This document shows, in pieces, positions 6,149-13,887 of a DNA stretch of 15,608 nucleotides. Source of the DNA: Aquifex sp. (lineage in GTDB: Bacteria; Aquificota; Aquificia; Aquificales; Aquificaceae); NCBI GenBank assembly GCA_015487405.1, contig WFPV01000013.1:1-15608 (forward strand), written 5' to 3'. The first letter of the stretch is position 1; the number at the start of each line of letters is the position of its first letter. Made by a program: the position numbers and the translations under genes. The notes under the pieces were generated by a model. That model was given only the letters and a program-made list of their open reading frames with translations, was not told the DNA's origin and made no database searches.

Positions 6149-8452
6149 GCGGTTGGTGTCTCCCGGAACTTTCTTCGTCTTGAAAGCCCAGTCTATACGT
6201 ATGGGAGCGAAGGGAGTGATAACTCTCAGTCCTATTCCGTAGCCTCCCCTGAAGTTCTTTAGCTTAAAGTCGCTCCAGTTGTCCGCTCCCAGTCCGTAAT
6301 CAAAGAAGGTAGCAAAGTAAAACATCTTCTTATAAAGTGGATAGAGGGCTTCTACGCTCATAACGAGCTTCTTTTTAGCTCCTATAGGGTCTTTCGTGTT
6401 GGGGTCAAGGGGTCCCGCGTATCCGTATTGATAACCCCTGATGCTGAAGTCCCCTCCTACGAAGAACCTCTCGTCAAGGGGAACTCTCTTGTTTCCGAAG
6501 CTCTCCACGAAACCAACCTCTCCCTTCAGGGAGAGGATGAATCCTGTATCGAAGTATGTGTCGCTGAAGTATTTAGCCCCTTCAAGCTCAAGCTTATAGA
6601 ATTCTTCCGTTCCTCCGAGGATTCCCAATCCCGTTGAAGCGGTAGCCCTAAAGAGTGAGCCTTTGGAGGGCAATAGATACCAGTCTCTCGTGTCCCTGCG
6701 AACGGAGACAAAGAACTTTCTTAAATCCCTCGTTCCCGCCTGCTCCTTTATGTATGTAACCGCTTGGTCGGAGATATCGCTATACTTCACCTTTTGTAAA
6801 CTAGTTCCCACAGAGAATCTCCAGTATTCCCAGAACTCCTTGGATAAAGCTAAGGAGATTCCCGTCCTCGTTACTGTGTAGGTGTCGTATTCTATCCTCC
6901 TGTCAAATATGGAAGTGTCTAAATCCATAGGTTTCTTTAAGAACCACTTCTTCGTGTAGGAGAGGGAGTTATTCCTGTATTGAGAACCGTAACTCAAGCT
7001 AATTCCCGCGATATCTCCCGTCCCCCTGAAGTTTCCCTTTCTGAGTTCGATAAATCCTGCAAGCCCCGTTATCTCGTTGTAGGATAGTCCTACGGAGAAC
7101 TGCCCTGTGAATCTTTCCCTAATCTTTACGAGTAAATCCCACTTTGCATAGCTTTTGGGGATAGGTTGTATTAAGACGTCCTCGTAGTATCCTAAGTTCA
7201 TAATCCTCGTTCTGGAGCGTTCTATATCCTTTTTAATGGCAAGCTCGTGTTCCTGTGCCCTCATCTCACGACGAATCACGTAATCCCGAGTTTCGTAATT
7301 TCCTCTTATCTCTATCTTGTCCACGTAAACTGGTTTCCCCTCGTGTATATTGAGGATGATGTTGACGAGCTTTTTCTCCGTATCTATGTTTTCCTTTTCT
7401 TCTGTCTGAACATTCAGGTAACCGATTTCCGCATACCTGTCCTTAATGTTCTGTTTTAGTTTTTCAATAACTTCTCTTCTGTAGTATCCTCCCTTCCTTT
7501 TATTCTTTTCAAGGATTTTGCCCACAAGCTCAGAATAGGCGTATAGCTTGTTTCCTTTTAGCTTCACTTTTCCGAGTTTATACCTTGGTCCTTCCTTTAT
7601 TTGAATGATTATTTTATTAGCCGCTCCTTTTTTAACTATTTTGTAATCTACCTGAACTTCTAAGAATCCCTCGCTCTTGTAAAACTCTTTAATCCTCTCT
7701 ATGTCCTCTTTTAGAAGCTCTTCGCTGAACGGAGCATCCCAACGCAGTAACAGGATATTTTTTTCTTTTAACTCCATGTGTTTTTTTATCTTCCTGTCAC
7801 TAAACGCTTTGTTTCCTTTAATCTCTATATCCTCAACGTAAGATTTAGCTCCTTCACGAATAATGAATACGAGCTTTGAAGCCCCCTTCTTTGGTATGAG
7901 TTTGTAGCTGACCTGGGCTTCCGGAAATCCTCTTCTATGGTAAAAATCTTCTATTCTCTTTCTGAACTCTTCTATCTCCTTAAACGTGAGAATTCTTCCT
8001 AGTTTGAGCTTTTTTAATATTGCGAGTCTCTCTTCTATAGCCGGACTGGAGGTATAAGTTTGTATGGACTCTTCAACTTCAACTTCTCCAAGCTCTGTCT
8101 CTATTCCAAGAAACTCCTTCAGCTCGTCGTCCTCAATCTCGTCGTTTCCTTCAAACTCTATTTTGTAAATTACCGGAAGGTCCTCAACTTTAAAAATTAA
8201 CTCGTATTTTCCGTCTTTATCTTCATCTTCTTGATAAACTTCAACCTTTTTAAACAATCCAGTTCTGAAAAGCCTACGGATAGCTTCCCTTACTCTCTCC
8301 GTGGAGTATGTAGAGCCCTCTTTTATGTTAATCAGTCCCTTTATGACTTCATCGTTTATGTATTTGTTTCCCTGAATAATAACTTTTTCAATTTCTTGAG
8401 AAAATGCGAGGGATGTCAGAAAAAGACTCGTTATTAATATTTCTCTTTTCAC
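6113..8452 (-). CDS. bamA: Outer membrane protein assembly factor BamA (Omp85)
   Basis: The core subunit that inserts beta-barrel proteins into the outer membrane, here 779 residues. It has a short N-terminal signal peptide (MKREILITSLFLTSLAFSQ, probable cleavage near residue 19), then about five POTRA repeats to roughly residue 440, each opening with a pattern like VIIQGNKYIND, IEIKGNKAFSD, VKLKGNKLYAY or IEIRGNYETRD. A 16-strand-type barrel follows, with the loop-6 motif GGDFSIRGY (666-674) and a C-terminal Phe (VLGTFF), the usual assembly signal. POTRA2 carries an acidic insert around 118-135. The start is GTG with no Shine-Dalgarno; a TATAAT lies nine bases upstream. It lies 39 bp after clpC rather than beside skp or lipid A genes as in many proteobacteria. 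Its end overlaps trpB tail-to-tail. Confidence 0.95.
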   Translation of the reverse strand: MKREILITSLFLTSLAFSQEIEKVIIQGNKYINDEVIKGLINIKEGSTYSTERVREAIRRLFRTGLFKKVEVYQEDEDKDGKYELIFKVEDLPVIYKIEFEGNDEIEDDELKEFLGIETELGEVEVEESIQTYTSSPAIEERLAILKKLKLGRILTFKEIEEFRKRIEDFYHRRGFPEAQVSYKLIPKKGASKLVFIIREGAKSYVEDIEIKGNKAFSDRKIKKHMELKEKNILLLRWDAPFSEELLKEDIERIKEFYKSEGFLEVQVDYKIVKKGAANKIIIQIKEGPRYKLGKVKLKGNKLYAYSELVGKILEKNKRKGGYYRREVIEKLKQNIKDRYAEIGYLNVQTEEKENIDTEKKLVNIILNIHEGKPVYVDKIEIRGNYETRDYVIRREMRAQEHELAIKKDIERSRTRIMNLGYYEDVLIQPIPKSYAKWDLLVKIRERFTGQFSVGLSYNEITGLAGFIELRKGNFRGTGDIAGISLSYGSQYRNNSLSYTKKWFLKKPMDLDTSIFDRRIEYDTYTVTRTGISLALSKEFWEYWRFSVGTSLQKVKYSDISDQAVTYIKEQAGTRDLRKFFVSVRRDTRDWYLLPSKGSLFRATASTGLGILGGTEEFYKLELEGAKYFSDTYFDTGFILSLKGEVGFVESFGNKRVPLDERFFVGGDFSIRGYQYGYAGPLDPNTKDPIGAKKKLVMSVEALYPLYKKMFYFATFFDYGLGADNWSDFKLKNFRGGYGIGLRVITPFAPIRIDWAFKTKKVPGDTNRSRVHFVLGTFF

Positions 8453-8461
8453 AGAAAAAGT

Positions 8462-8467
8462 ATTATA
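8462..8467 (-). promoter_or_regulatory. Perfect TATAAT just upstream of the bamA GTG start
   Basis: On the minus strand TATAAT ends nine bases before the GTG of bamA. If used as a -10 box, transcription would start within a few bases of the GTG, giving an almost leaderless mRNA. There is no good -35 at normal spacing: a pure pyrimidine tract fills the region, and TTGAAA in the end of clpC is 29 bases away. It is therefore a candidate internal promoter, with read-through from clpC as the alternative. Confidence 0.35.
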
Positions 8468-8491
8468 GAGGAAAAAGGGAAAAGGGGAGGA

Positions 8492-10927
8492 TTACTTTTC
8501 AAGGAGAGCTTCTTCTAATTTTTCTTTCTTCTTAACTGGTTTTATGTAGGGTTTGTCGTTTCTGACTCTTATCTCTACTTCCTCTACACCTTTTAGGGTT
8601 CCTTTTATGAGCTCTTCGGCGAGTAGGTCTTCTACGTATCTCTGGAGTGCCCTCTTGAGGCTTCTCGCTCCGTATTCGGGCTTGTACTCTTTGTCAATTA
8701 TCCAGTTTACGAAGCTCTTGTGGAGCTTAACCTTAACGTTCCAGTCCTTGAGAGCCTTGTTAATTTCGTTAAGCTGGAGTTGTAGAATTTGCTCAATGTC
8801 TTTCTTTTCAAGGGGTCTGAAGACGATAATCTCATCCAACCTGTTTATGAATTCAGGACTGAAGGTTCTCTTTACCTGGTCAAGGACGTTTTTCTTCATC
8901 TCTTCAAAGTTGAGGAGTCCCTGTTTCTTTTCAAATCCCATAGTTCCGCCGGTCATGAGTCTCGCACCAAGGTTGGAGGTCATGATGATAATGGTGTTGG
9001 AGAAGTCTACAGTTCTTCCGAGGCTGTCGGTAAGTCTTCCGTCGTCAAATATCTGCAGGAAGATGTTAAAGACGTCAGGGTGAGCCTTTTCTATTTCGTC
9101 AAAGAGGATGACGGAGTAGGGTCTTCTTCTTACCGCTTCAGTGAGTTGTCCTCCTTCTTCGTATCCCACATATCCCGGAGGTGCTCCTATCAGTCTGGAT
9201 ACTGTATGTTTTTCCATGTATTCGGACATATCAAATCTTATCAACGCGTCCTCGGTTCCGAAGAGGTATTCGGCGAGTGCTTTGGCTGTTTCGGTCTTAC
9301 CTACTCCCGTAGGTCCGAGGAACATGAAGACTCCTATGGGTCTGTGTTTGCCTTTGAGTCCTACTCTGGACCTTCTTATAGCTTTTGCGATAGCTTTAAT
9401 AGCTTCATCCTGTCCTACGACTCTCTTCTTCAGCTCTTCCTCTATGTGGAGGAGCTTTTCGGCGTCGCTTTCGTGGATTCTCTTTACGGGAACACCCGTC
9501 CACCTGGAGACCACTTCAGCAACGTCCTCTTCGGTTACCTTAGGTCTGTGCTTTTCCATGTCCTCTTTCCACTTGGCTTTCATCGTTTCAAACTTAGCCC
9601 TTAGCCTTAGTTCTTCGTCCCTTATCTTTGCCGCCTTTTCGTAGTCCTGCTCTTTTACCGCCTTTTCCTTTTCCTTTTCAAGCTCCTTAATCTTTTCCTC
9701 TATCTCTTTAAGTTCGGGAGGTAGCTGTGTTGCCTTGAGTTTTACGAGTGCTCCTGCCTCGTCCATAACGTCTATAGCCTTGTCGGGGAGGTTTCTGTCG
9801 GTGATGTACTTAACGGAGAGCTCCACAGCCTTTTCAAGGGATTCTGGAGTGTATTCAACTTTATGGAACTCCTCAAACTTGGGCTTGAGTCCGTAGAGTA
9901 TCTGAAGGGTGTCTTCGGGAGAGGGCTGTTCTACGTAAACGGGCTGGAATCTTCTCTCTAGAGCGCCATCCTTTTCTATGTACTTTCTGTATTCGTCAAC
10001 GGTGGTAGCTCCGATTACCTGAATTTCTCCCCTTGCGAGTGCGGGCTTTAACATGTTGGATGCATCTATGGAACCTTCCGCAGAACCTGCACCTACGAGT
10101 GTGTGGAGCTCGTCTATGAAGAGTATTACGTTGTTAGCCTTCTCAAGCTCTTTGAGGATGTTCTTAAGTCTTTCTTCAAACTGTCCTCTGTACTTGGTTC
10201 CCGCAACTAGGGCGGCGAGATCTAAAGCCACAACTCTCTTGTTCAGTAGAGGTTCAGGAACTTCCTTGTTTGCAATTCTTTGAGCTAATCCCTCAACTAT
10301 CGCTGTCTTACCAACTCCGGGGTCTCCCAGGAGAACGGGGTTGTTCTTCCTTCTCCTTACGAGTATCTGGATTACTCTTTCTATCTCTTTCTCCCTTCCT
10401 ATTACGGGGTCAAGCTTCCCTTCCCTTGCCATCTGGGTGAGGTCTCTTGAGAACCTATCAAGGTTTGGTGTGGAAACATACTTCTGGCTTTCCTGAGGAG
10501 GAAGCTCTCCGAGAAGCTGGAGAACCTCTCTCCTTACAGAGTATTCGTCAAGACCGAAGCTCCTTAAGATTCTTCCGCCCAGGCCGGTCTTTTCCCTAAC
10601 CACTCCGATAAGGAGGTGCTCAGGTCCAACGAATTGGTGATGTAGTATTCTTGCCTCTTCTACTGCAAACTCTATAACACGCTTAGCGTCGGGAGCAAAT
10701 AAGACCTCCCCGGAGTGGCTTCCCTTAGTTATTTGTCCCATTATGGCTTTTCTAACCTTCTCGGGCGTGAGCCCGAATCTGGATAAGACGAGGGTAGGTA
10801 TATCTTCTTCTTTTATTAGAGCCAACAATATATGTTCACTTCCGAGGTAACTGTGTCCCAGTTCAAGGGCTTCTTCCCTTGCCCTCAAGATTACTTGTCT
10901 TGCTCTTTCTGTAAATTTCTCAAACAT
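8492..10927 (-). CDS. clpC: ClpC-type AAA+ protease ATPase
   Basis: A two-ring-domain Clp/Hsp100 unfoldase of 811 residues that feeds substrates to ClpP. Order: double Clp-N repeat (about 1-145); D1 ATPase with Walker A GDPGVGKT (201-208) and Walker B VILFIDELH (267-275); a middle region with a UVR-like stretch (EQDYEKAAKIRDEELRLR, about 426-443), the hallmark of ClpC versus ClpA/ClpB; D2 ATPase with Walker A GPTGVGKT (538-545) and Walker B VILFDEIEKAHPD (606-618); and a D2 loop TMGF (662-665) where ClpP-docking members have a hydrophobic-Gly-Phe tripeptide. Thus a ClpP partner role is likely. ATG is preceded by GAGGT seven bases upstream. A good promoter lies at 10952-10979. No ctsR/mcsA/mcsB genes accompany it, unlike in Firmicutes. 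bamA follows after 39 bp. Confidence 0.96.
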   Translation of the reverse strand: MFEKFTERARQVILRAREEALELGHSYLGSEHILLALIKEEDIPTLVLSRFGLTPEKVRKAIMGQITKGSHSGEVLFAPDAKRVIEFAVEEARILHHQFVGPEHLLIGVVREKTGLGGRILRSFGLDEYSVRREVLQLLGELPPQESQKYVSTPNLDRFSRDLTQMAREGKLDPVIGREKEIERVIQILVRRRKNNPVLLGDPGVGKTAIVEGLAQRIANKEVPEPLLNKRVVALDLAALVAGTKYRGQFEERLKNILKELEKANNVILFIDELHTLVGAGSAEGSIDASNMLKPALARGEIQVIGATTVDEYRKYIEKDGALERRFQPVYVEQPSPEDTLQILYGLKPKFEEFHKVEYTPESLEKAVELSVKYITDRNLPDKAIDVMDEAGALVKLKATQLPPELKEIEEKIKELEKEKEKAVKEQDYEKAAKIRDEELRLRAKFETMKAKWKEDMEKHRPKVTEEDVAEVVSRWTGVPVKRIHESDAEKLLHIEEELKKRVVGQDEAIKAIAKAIRRSRVGLKGKHRPIGVFMFLGPTGVGKTETAKALAEYLFGTEDALIRFDMSEYMEKHTVSRLIGAPPGYVGYEEGGQLTEAVRRRPYSVILFDEIEKAHPDVFNIFLQIFDDGRLTDSLGRTVDFSNTIIIMTSNLGARLMTGGTMGFEKKQGLLNFEEMKKNVLDQVKRTFSPEFINRLDEIIVFRPLEKKDIEQILQLQLNEINKALKDWNVKVKLHKSFVNWIIDKEYKPEYGARSLKRALQRYVEDLLAEELIKGTLKGVEEVEIRVRNDKPYIKPVKKKEKLEEALLEK

Positions 10928-10951
10928 CGCTCTTACCTCACTGTCTTTATT

Positions 10952-10979
10952 AAGATAAAAAAATCCAGACTCTTTTCAA
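10952..10979 (-). promoter_or_regulatory. Probable sigma70-type promoter of clpC
   Basis: Read on the minus strand: TTGAAA at 10979-10974, 16 bases of spacing including a T-run, then TATCTT at 10957-10952, ending about 24 bases before the clpC ATG. The GAGGT ribosome site lies between it and the start. The good match and position make this the likely clpC promoter. I see no inverted repeat nearby resembling the CIRCE or CtsR operator. Confidence 0.5.
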
Positions 10980-11155
10980 GGCTATGATTTTGATACCTGC
11001 GGTATTAAGAATGTTTATAGGTATATAATCTAATTTAAAATTAGGATTGTCTATTTTGTATAATATTTTTCTTATTTCCCTTTTCCTACAAAATCTTTCC
11101 TTTTGGAAATTTCAGGCTCTCCAAACTTTAATTTAAGTATATTATTTCACAGTTT
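10980..11155. other. AT-rich intergenic stretch, no gene recognised
   Basis: This part of the clpC-nuoCD gap has no supportable gene. It is very AT-rich and holds an AT hairpin (CTAATTT / AAATTAG at 11030-11044) and a TATAAT at 11024-11029 with no matching -35. It may be the further-decayed 3' part of the PIN toxin gene, since it lies directly downstream of that remnant on the minus strand, but I could not read a convincing PIN C-terminus in any frame. Confidence 0.5.
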
Positions 11156-11317
11156 TCAGCTTCTAGAGGCAGAGAAAAGAACATTTCCTACAATCTCTCT
11201 TACTTCCAATTTTGGAAGACCGTATATCCTTTCAAGCATGTAAACAACTTTAACAATTACTATTAAAGGCACGAAAAGGATGATCTCTTTATAAACAACT
11301 TCCTAAAATCTCTTCAT
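11156..11317 (-). pseudogene. Decayed PIN-domain (VapC-like) toxin gene
   Basis: The reading frame starts with ATG overlapping the stop of the upstream antitoxin-like frame by 4 bases (ATGA), the classical arrangement of a vapBC pair. It reads MKRF, then an amber codon at 11305-11303, then 48 more codons to TGA. The stretch VVYMLERIYGLPKLEVREIV is very like the middle of bacterial PIN toxins (usual pattern: E-V-V-Y-V-L-E, then Y-G-L-P). The catalytic N-terminal DTN block and about 25 residues that should stand between MKRF and this segment are gone, and the usual Glu before VVY is Lys (VKVVYMLE). The C-terminal half of the domain is missing too. It is therefore a dead remnant with both a nonsense codon and deletions. 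The family call rests on my pattern recognition of a short stretch. Confidence 0.6.
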
Positions 11318-11448
11318 GCTGCATCCTTTGCTATTTCTACCACCTTGTTTTTTAATTCTTTCTGAGAAAACTTAATACTTTTTAAACTACCCGCTAAGCT
11401 AAGGAAATTTCTAACTTTCTTTTTGTTTATATCTAATTTTTTTCTCAC
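11314..11448 (-). CDS. Possible short antitoxin (44 aa) paired with the PIN remnant
   Basis: A 44-codon frame with a GTG start directly after two in-frame stops and no Shine-Dalgarno. The protein is basic and probably helical (KKKVRNFLSLAGSLKSIKF, then SQKELKNKVVEIAKDAA). Short proteins with a FLSLAGSLK-like stretch followed by an amphipathic helix are common C-terminal halves of VapB-type antitoxins, and the ATGA junction with the PIN remnant supports this reading. It lacks an evident DNA-binding N-terminal domain (AbrB or ribbon-helix-helix), so it is either a minimal antitoxin or a 5'-truncated one. I cannot say whether it is still expressed. Rated low because it is short and lacks an initiation signal. 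Confidence 0.4.
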   Translation of the reverse strand: MRKKLDINKKKVRNFLSLAGSLKSIKFSQKELKNKVVEIAKDAA

Positions 11449-11492
11449 TTATTATCGGAATAAAATTAAATTAATACTCTCGGGAGGTTAGT

Positions 11493-13274
11493 ATGCCCTG
11501 GGCAAAGACTGACGACCTTATAGACCTGACGAAGCGTTTCAGAACCGCGCAGATAGTAGAAGGAAACAACGCAACGAGCATCCACGTAGCCAAAGAGGAG
11601 CTGATAAACCTTCTCAAAGTCCTAAAGGAAGAAAAGAGTTATAAGCTGTTCCTAGACCACTCCGTGGTGGATTTAAAGGAGCTGTTAGAGAAAGAAAAAG
11701 ACTACAACAAAGCGGTAAAAGAAAACATCATAGCCTTCCCCGAGGACAAAGTCTCAAGGTTCCAAGCCTTCTACATACTATACAACGTTGACGAGAGAAA
11801 GAGAGTAATAGTAAAGACCAGAACCGACGGAAAGCTCCCCACCATAGAGAAGCTCTGGTTCGCAGGAAAGTGGGCGGAAAGAGAGTGTTACGATATGTTC
11901 GGAATAGAGTATGAAGGACACGATAACCTCGTAAGAGCGTTCCTGTGGGACACCTATCCTTACTTCCCCCTCAGGAAAGACTTTCCCTTAGAAGGAATAC
12001 CGGAGCAGGAGCTCCCCTCCCTCAATGAGGTAGTTTTCGGAGAGAACTTAGAGGGCGTTATGAACTACGACCGCATGCACACCCGCGTCCCCACCTTAGA
12101 GGACCTTGAGATAACGGAAAAGAACAGACTCAAGAAAAAGGCTCAGATAGTGCTAAACTGGGGACCCCTTCACCCGGGAACACACGGAACTATGTGGTTC
12201 TTATTTGACCTTGAAGGTGAGAGAATAGTCCAGACCGACGTAATCCTCGGACAGCTCCACAGGGGAGTGGAGAAGCTCGCAGAGCACGAGATGTATAACC
12301 AGTTCCTCGTTTACACCGACAGAATGGACTACCTCTCAGCCCTTTGCTCAAACCAAGCCTGGGTAGTGACAATAGAGAGACTTATGGGAATAGAAGACAA
12401 AGTTCCCCCAAAGGCGAAATACATAAGGACTATGCTCTCAGAGCTTCAAAGAATAAACTCCCATCTTCTGTGGCTCGGAACTTATGCCCTTGACCTCGGA
12501 GCTCTCACCATATTCCTCTACGCTTTCAAAGAGAGGGAAAAGATAATGGACATCTTGGAAGGAATTACGGGAGCAAGGCTCACAATCTCTTATCCCAGAA
12601 TCGGCGGAGTCCGTATGGACCTACCAGAAGGTGCCTTAGAAGTAATAAAAGCCTTCATAAAGAGATTTCCACAAGAGCTCAAGGATTGGGAAACCATCCT
12701 CACGAGAAACAGAATATGGCTTGGAAGAAACAAGGACGTAGGAGTAATCACCAAGGAAGACGCCTTCTACCACGGAGTGACGGGACCCGTAATAAGAGGT
12801 TCCGGAATCCCTTACGATATAAGGAAGTTTGAACCCTACGACGCTTACGACGAGGTGGAGTTTGACATCCCCGTGGGAGAGGTGGGAGACTGCTACGACA
12901 GGTATCTAGTCCGTATAGAGGAGATGAGACAGAGCATCCGCATAATTGAGCAGTGCGTCGCAAAACTGGAAAAAATGTCCAAGAACGAACCATTCTTCTA
13001 CAGCGGAGATGGAAAGAAACTAAAACTCTCCCTCGACGGAATAGGACTTAAGCCCCCCATGGGAGAGATATACTCCTCCGGAGAAAACCCCAGAGGAGAG
13101 CTCGGCTTTTACGTTCTCTCTACGGGAGGAACGTCTCCATACAGAGTAAAAATAAGACCGCCTTCTTACTACAATCTCTGTATATACCCACACCTCATGA
13201 AGGACAGGTTCGTAGCGGACGCGGTGACCATTCTGGCAAGCATAGACCCCGTTGTTGGAGAGACCGACAGGTAA
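11493..13274 (+). CDS. nuoCD: NADH-quinone oxidoreductase, fused NuoC-NuoD subunit
   Basis: A 593-residue fusion of two peripheral-arm subunits of respiratory complex I. The NuoC part (about 1-195) carries WAERECYDMFGIEYEGH (127-143) and PLRKDFP (159-165). After a short charged linker, the NuoD part (about 214-593) starts KKAQIVLNWGPLHPGTHG (HPGTHG 227-232) and ends with the canonical ILASIDPVVGETDR; it shapes the quinone pocket near cluster N2. The fusion order is the same as in E. coli NuoCD and excludes a frameshift artefact here. The ATG has a clear GGGAGG six bases upstream. It stands alone, with no other nuo gene in the window, 13 bp before trpG. Aquifex genomes are known to hold more than one set of complex I genes, so this may be one of several NuoD copies. 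Confidence 0.96.
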   Translation: MPWAKTDDLIDLTKRFRTAQIVEGNNATSIHVAKEELINLLKVLKEEKSYKLFLDHSVVDLKELLEKEKDYNKAVKENIIAFPEDKVSRFQAFYILYNVDERKRVIVKTRTDGKLPTIEKLWFAGKWAERECYDMFGIEYEGHDNLVRAFLWDTYPYFPLRKDFPLEGIPEQELPSLNEVVFGENLEGVMNYDRMHTRVPTLEDLEITEKNRLKKKAQIVLNWGPLHPGTHGTMWFLFDLEGERIVQTDVILGQLHRGVEKLAEHEMYNQFLVYTDRMDYLSALCSNQAWVVTIERLMGIEDKVPPKAKYIRTMLSELQRINSHLLWLGTYALDLGALTIFLYAFKEREKIMDILEGITGARLTISYPRIGGVRMDLPEGALEVIKAFIKRFPQELKDWETILTRNRIWLGRNKDVGVITKEDAFYHGVTGPVIRGSGIPYDIRKFEPYDAYDEVEFDIPVGEVGDCYDRYLVRIEEMRQSIRIIEQCVAKLEKMSKNEPFFYSGDGKKLKLSLDGIGLKPPMGEIYSSGENPRGELGFYVLSTGGTSPYRVKIRPPSYYNLCIYPHLMKDRFVADAVTILASIDPVVGETDR

Positions 13275-13287
13275 TAACTTTAAAGAG

Positions 13288-13887
13288 ATGAAAATCTTAA
13301 TGATAGACAACTACGACAGCTTTACCTACAACCTCGTTCAATACCTCGGCTCCCTCGGGGCTGAGGTCATAGTAAAGAGGAACGACGAAATAACACCCGA
13401 AGAAGTAAAGGAGATAAACCCCGACGGGATAGTTATCTCCCCGGGACCCTGCACACCCAAAGAAGCCGGAGTATCCGTAGAGGTGATAAAGCGTTACTAC
13501 AAAGACTATCCCATCCTCGGAGTTTGTCTCGGACACCAGTCCATAGGCTACGCCTTCGGAGGAAACATTGTGAGGGCAAAGAGGCTCATGCACGGAAAGA
13601 CCTCAGAGATAACTCACATGGGAGAGGGAGTCTTTAAAGGCATTCCCTCACCCTTCACCGCGGTTCGCTACCACTCACTCGTTATAGACGAAAAAACGCT
13701 TCCTAAAGAGCTAAAAGTCACCGCACGCTCGGAAGACGGCGAGATAATGGGAATTCAGCACACCAAATATCCCGCTTACGGCGTTCAGTTTCATCCAGAG
13801 TCCGTTCTTTCTGAGCACGGAGTGAAAATACTCGCAAACTTCTTAGACATAGTTCGCGAGCATTCTAAACAAAAAAACACTACATGA
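13288..13887 (+). CDS. trpG: Anthranilate synthase glutamine amidotransferase subunit (TrpG/PabA type)
   Basis: A class I glutamine amidotransferase of 199 residues that releases ammonia from glutamine for anthranilate synthase. The catalytic triad is complete: Cys80 (GVCLGHQ), His169 and Glu171 (QFHPES). Other family marks are MIDNYDSFTYNLVQYL at the start, SPGPCTPKEAG (51-61) and MHGKTSEITH (101-110). This family often serves both tryptophan and folate (as PabA), and no partner TrpE or PabB gene lies here, so a dual role is possible. ATG at 13288 matches the family N-terminus; an upstream in-frame ATG at 13252 would run back into nuoCD and is rejected. Spacing to nuoCD is 13 bp with only a weak AAAGAG before the start. 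The stop overlaps the prmA start by 4 bases. Confidence 0.94.
   Translation: MKILMIDNYDSFTYNLVQYLGSLGAEVIVKRNDEITPEEVKEINPDGIVISPGPCTPKEAGVSVEVIKRYYKDYPILGVCLGHQSIGYAFGGNIVRAKRLMHGKTSEITHMGEGVFKGIPSPFTAVRYHSLVIDEKTLPKELKVTARSEDGEIMGIQHTKYPAYGVQFHPESVLSEHGVKILANFLDIVREHSKQKNTT

Noticed and set aside
8789..9604. 271-codon open frame on the strand opposite clpC
   Set aside because: It is antisense to the conserved D2 ATPase of clpC, rich in Ser, Phe and Tyr with no family resemblance; a shadow of codon bias.
11024..11029. Plus-strand TATAAT in the clpC-nuoCD gap as a nuoCD promoter
   Set aside because: It lies about 460 bases upstream of nuoCD, has no -35 at a usable spacing, and the region is so AT-rich that chance matches are expected.
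13252..13287. Upstream start for trpG inside nuoCD
   Set aside because: The 12 extra residues are an out-of-frame reading of the conserved nuoCD end; the family N-terminus begins at the ATG at 13288.
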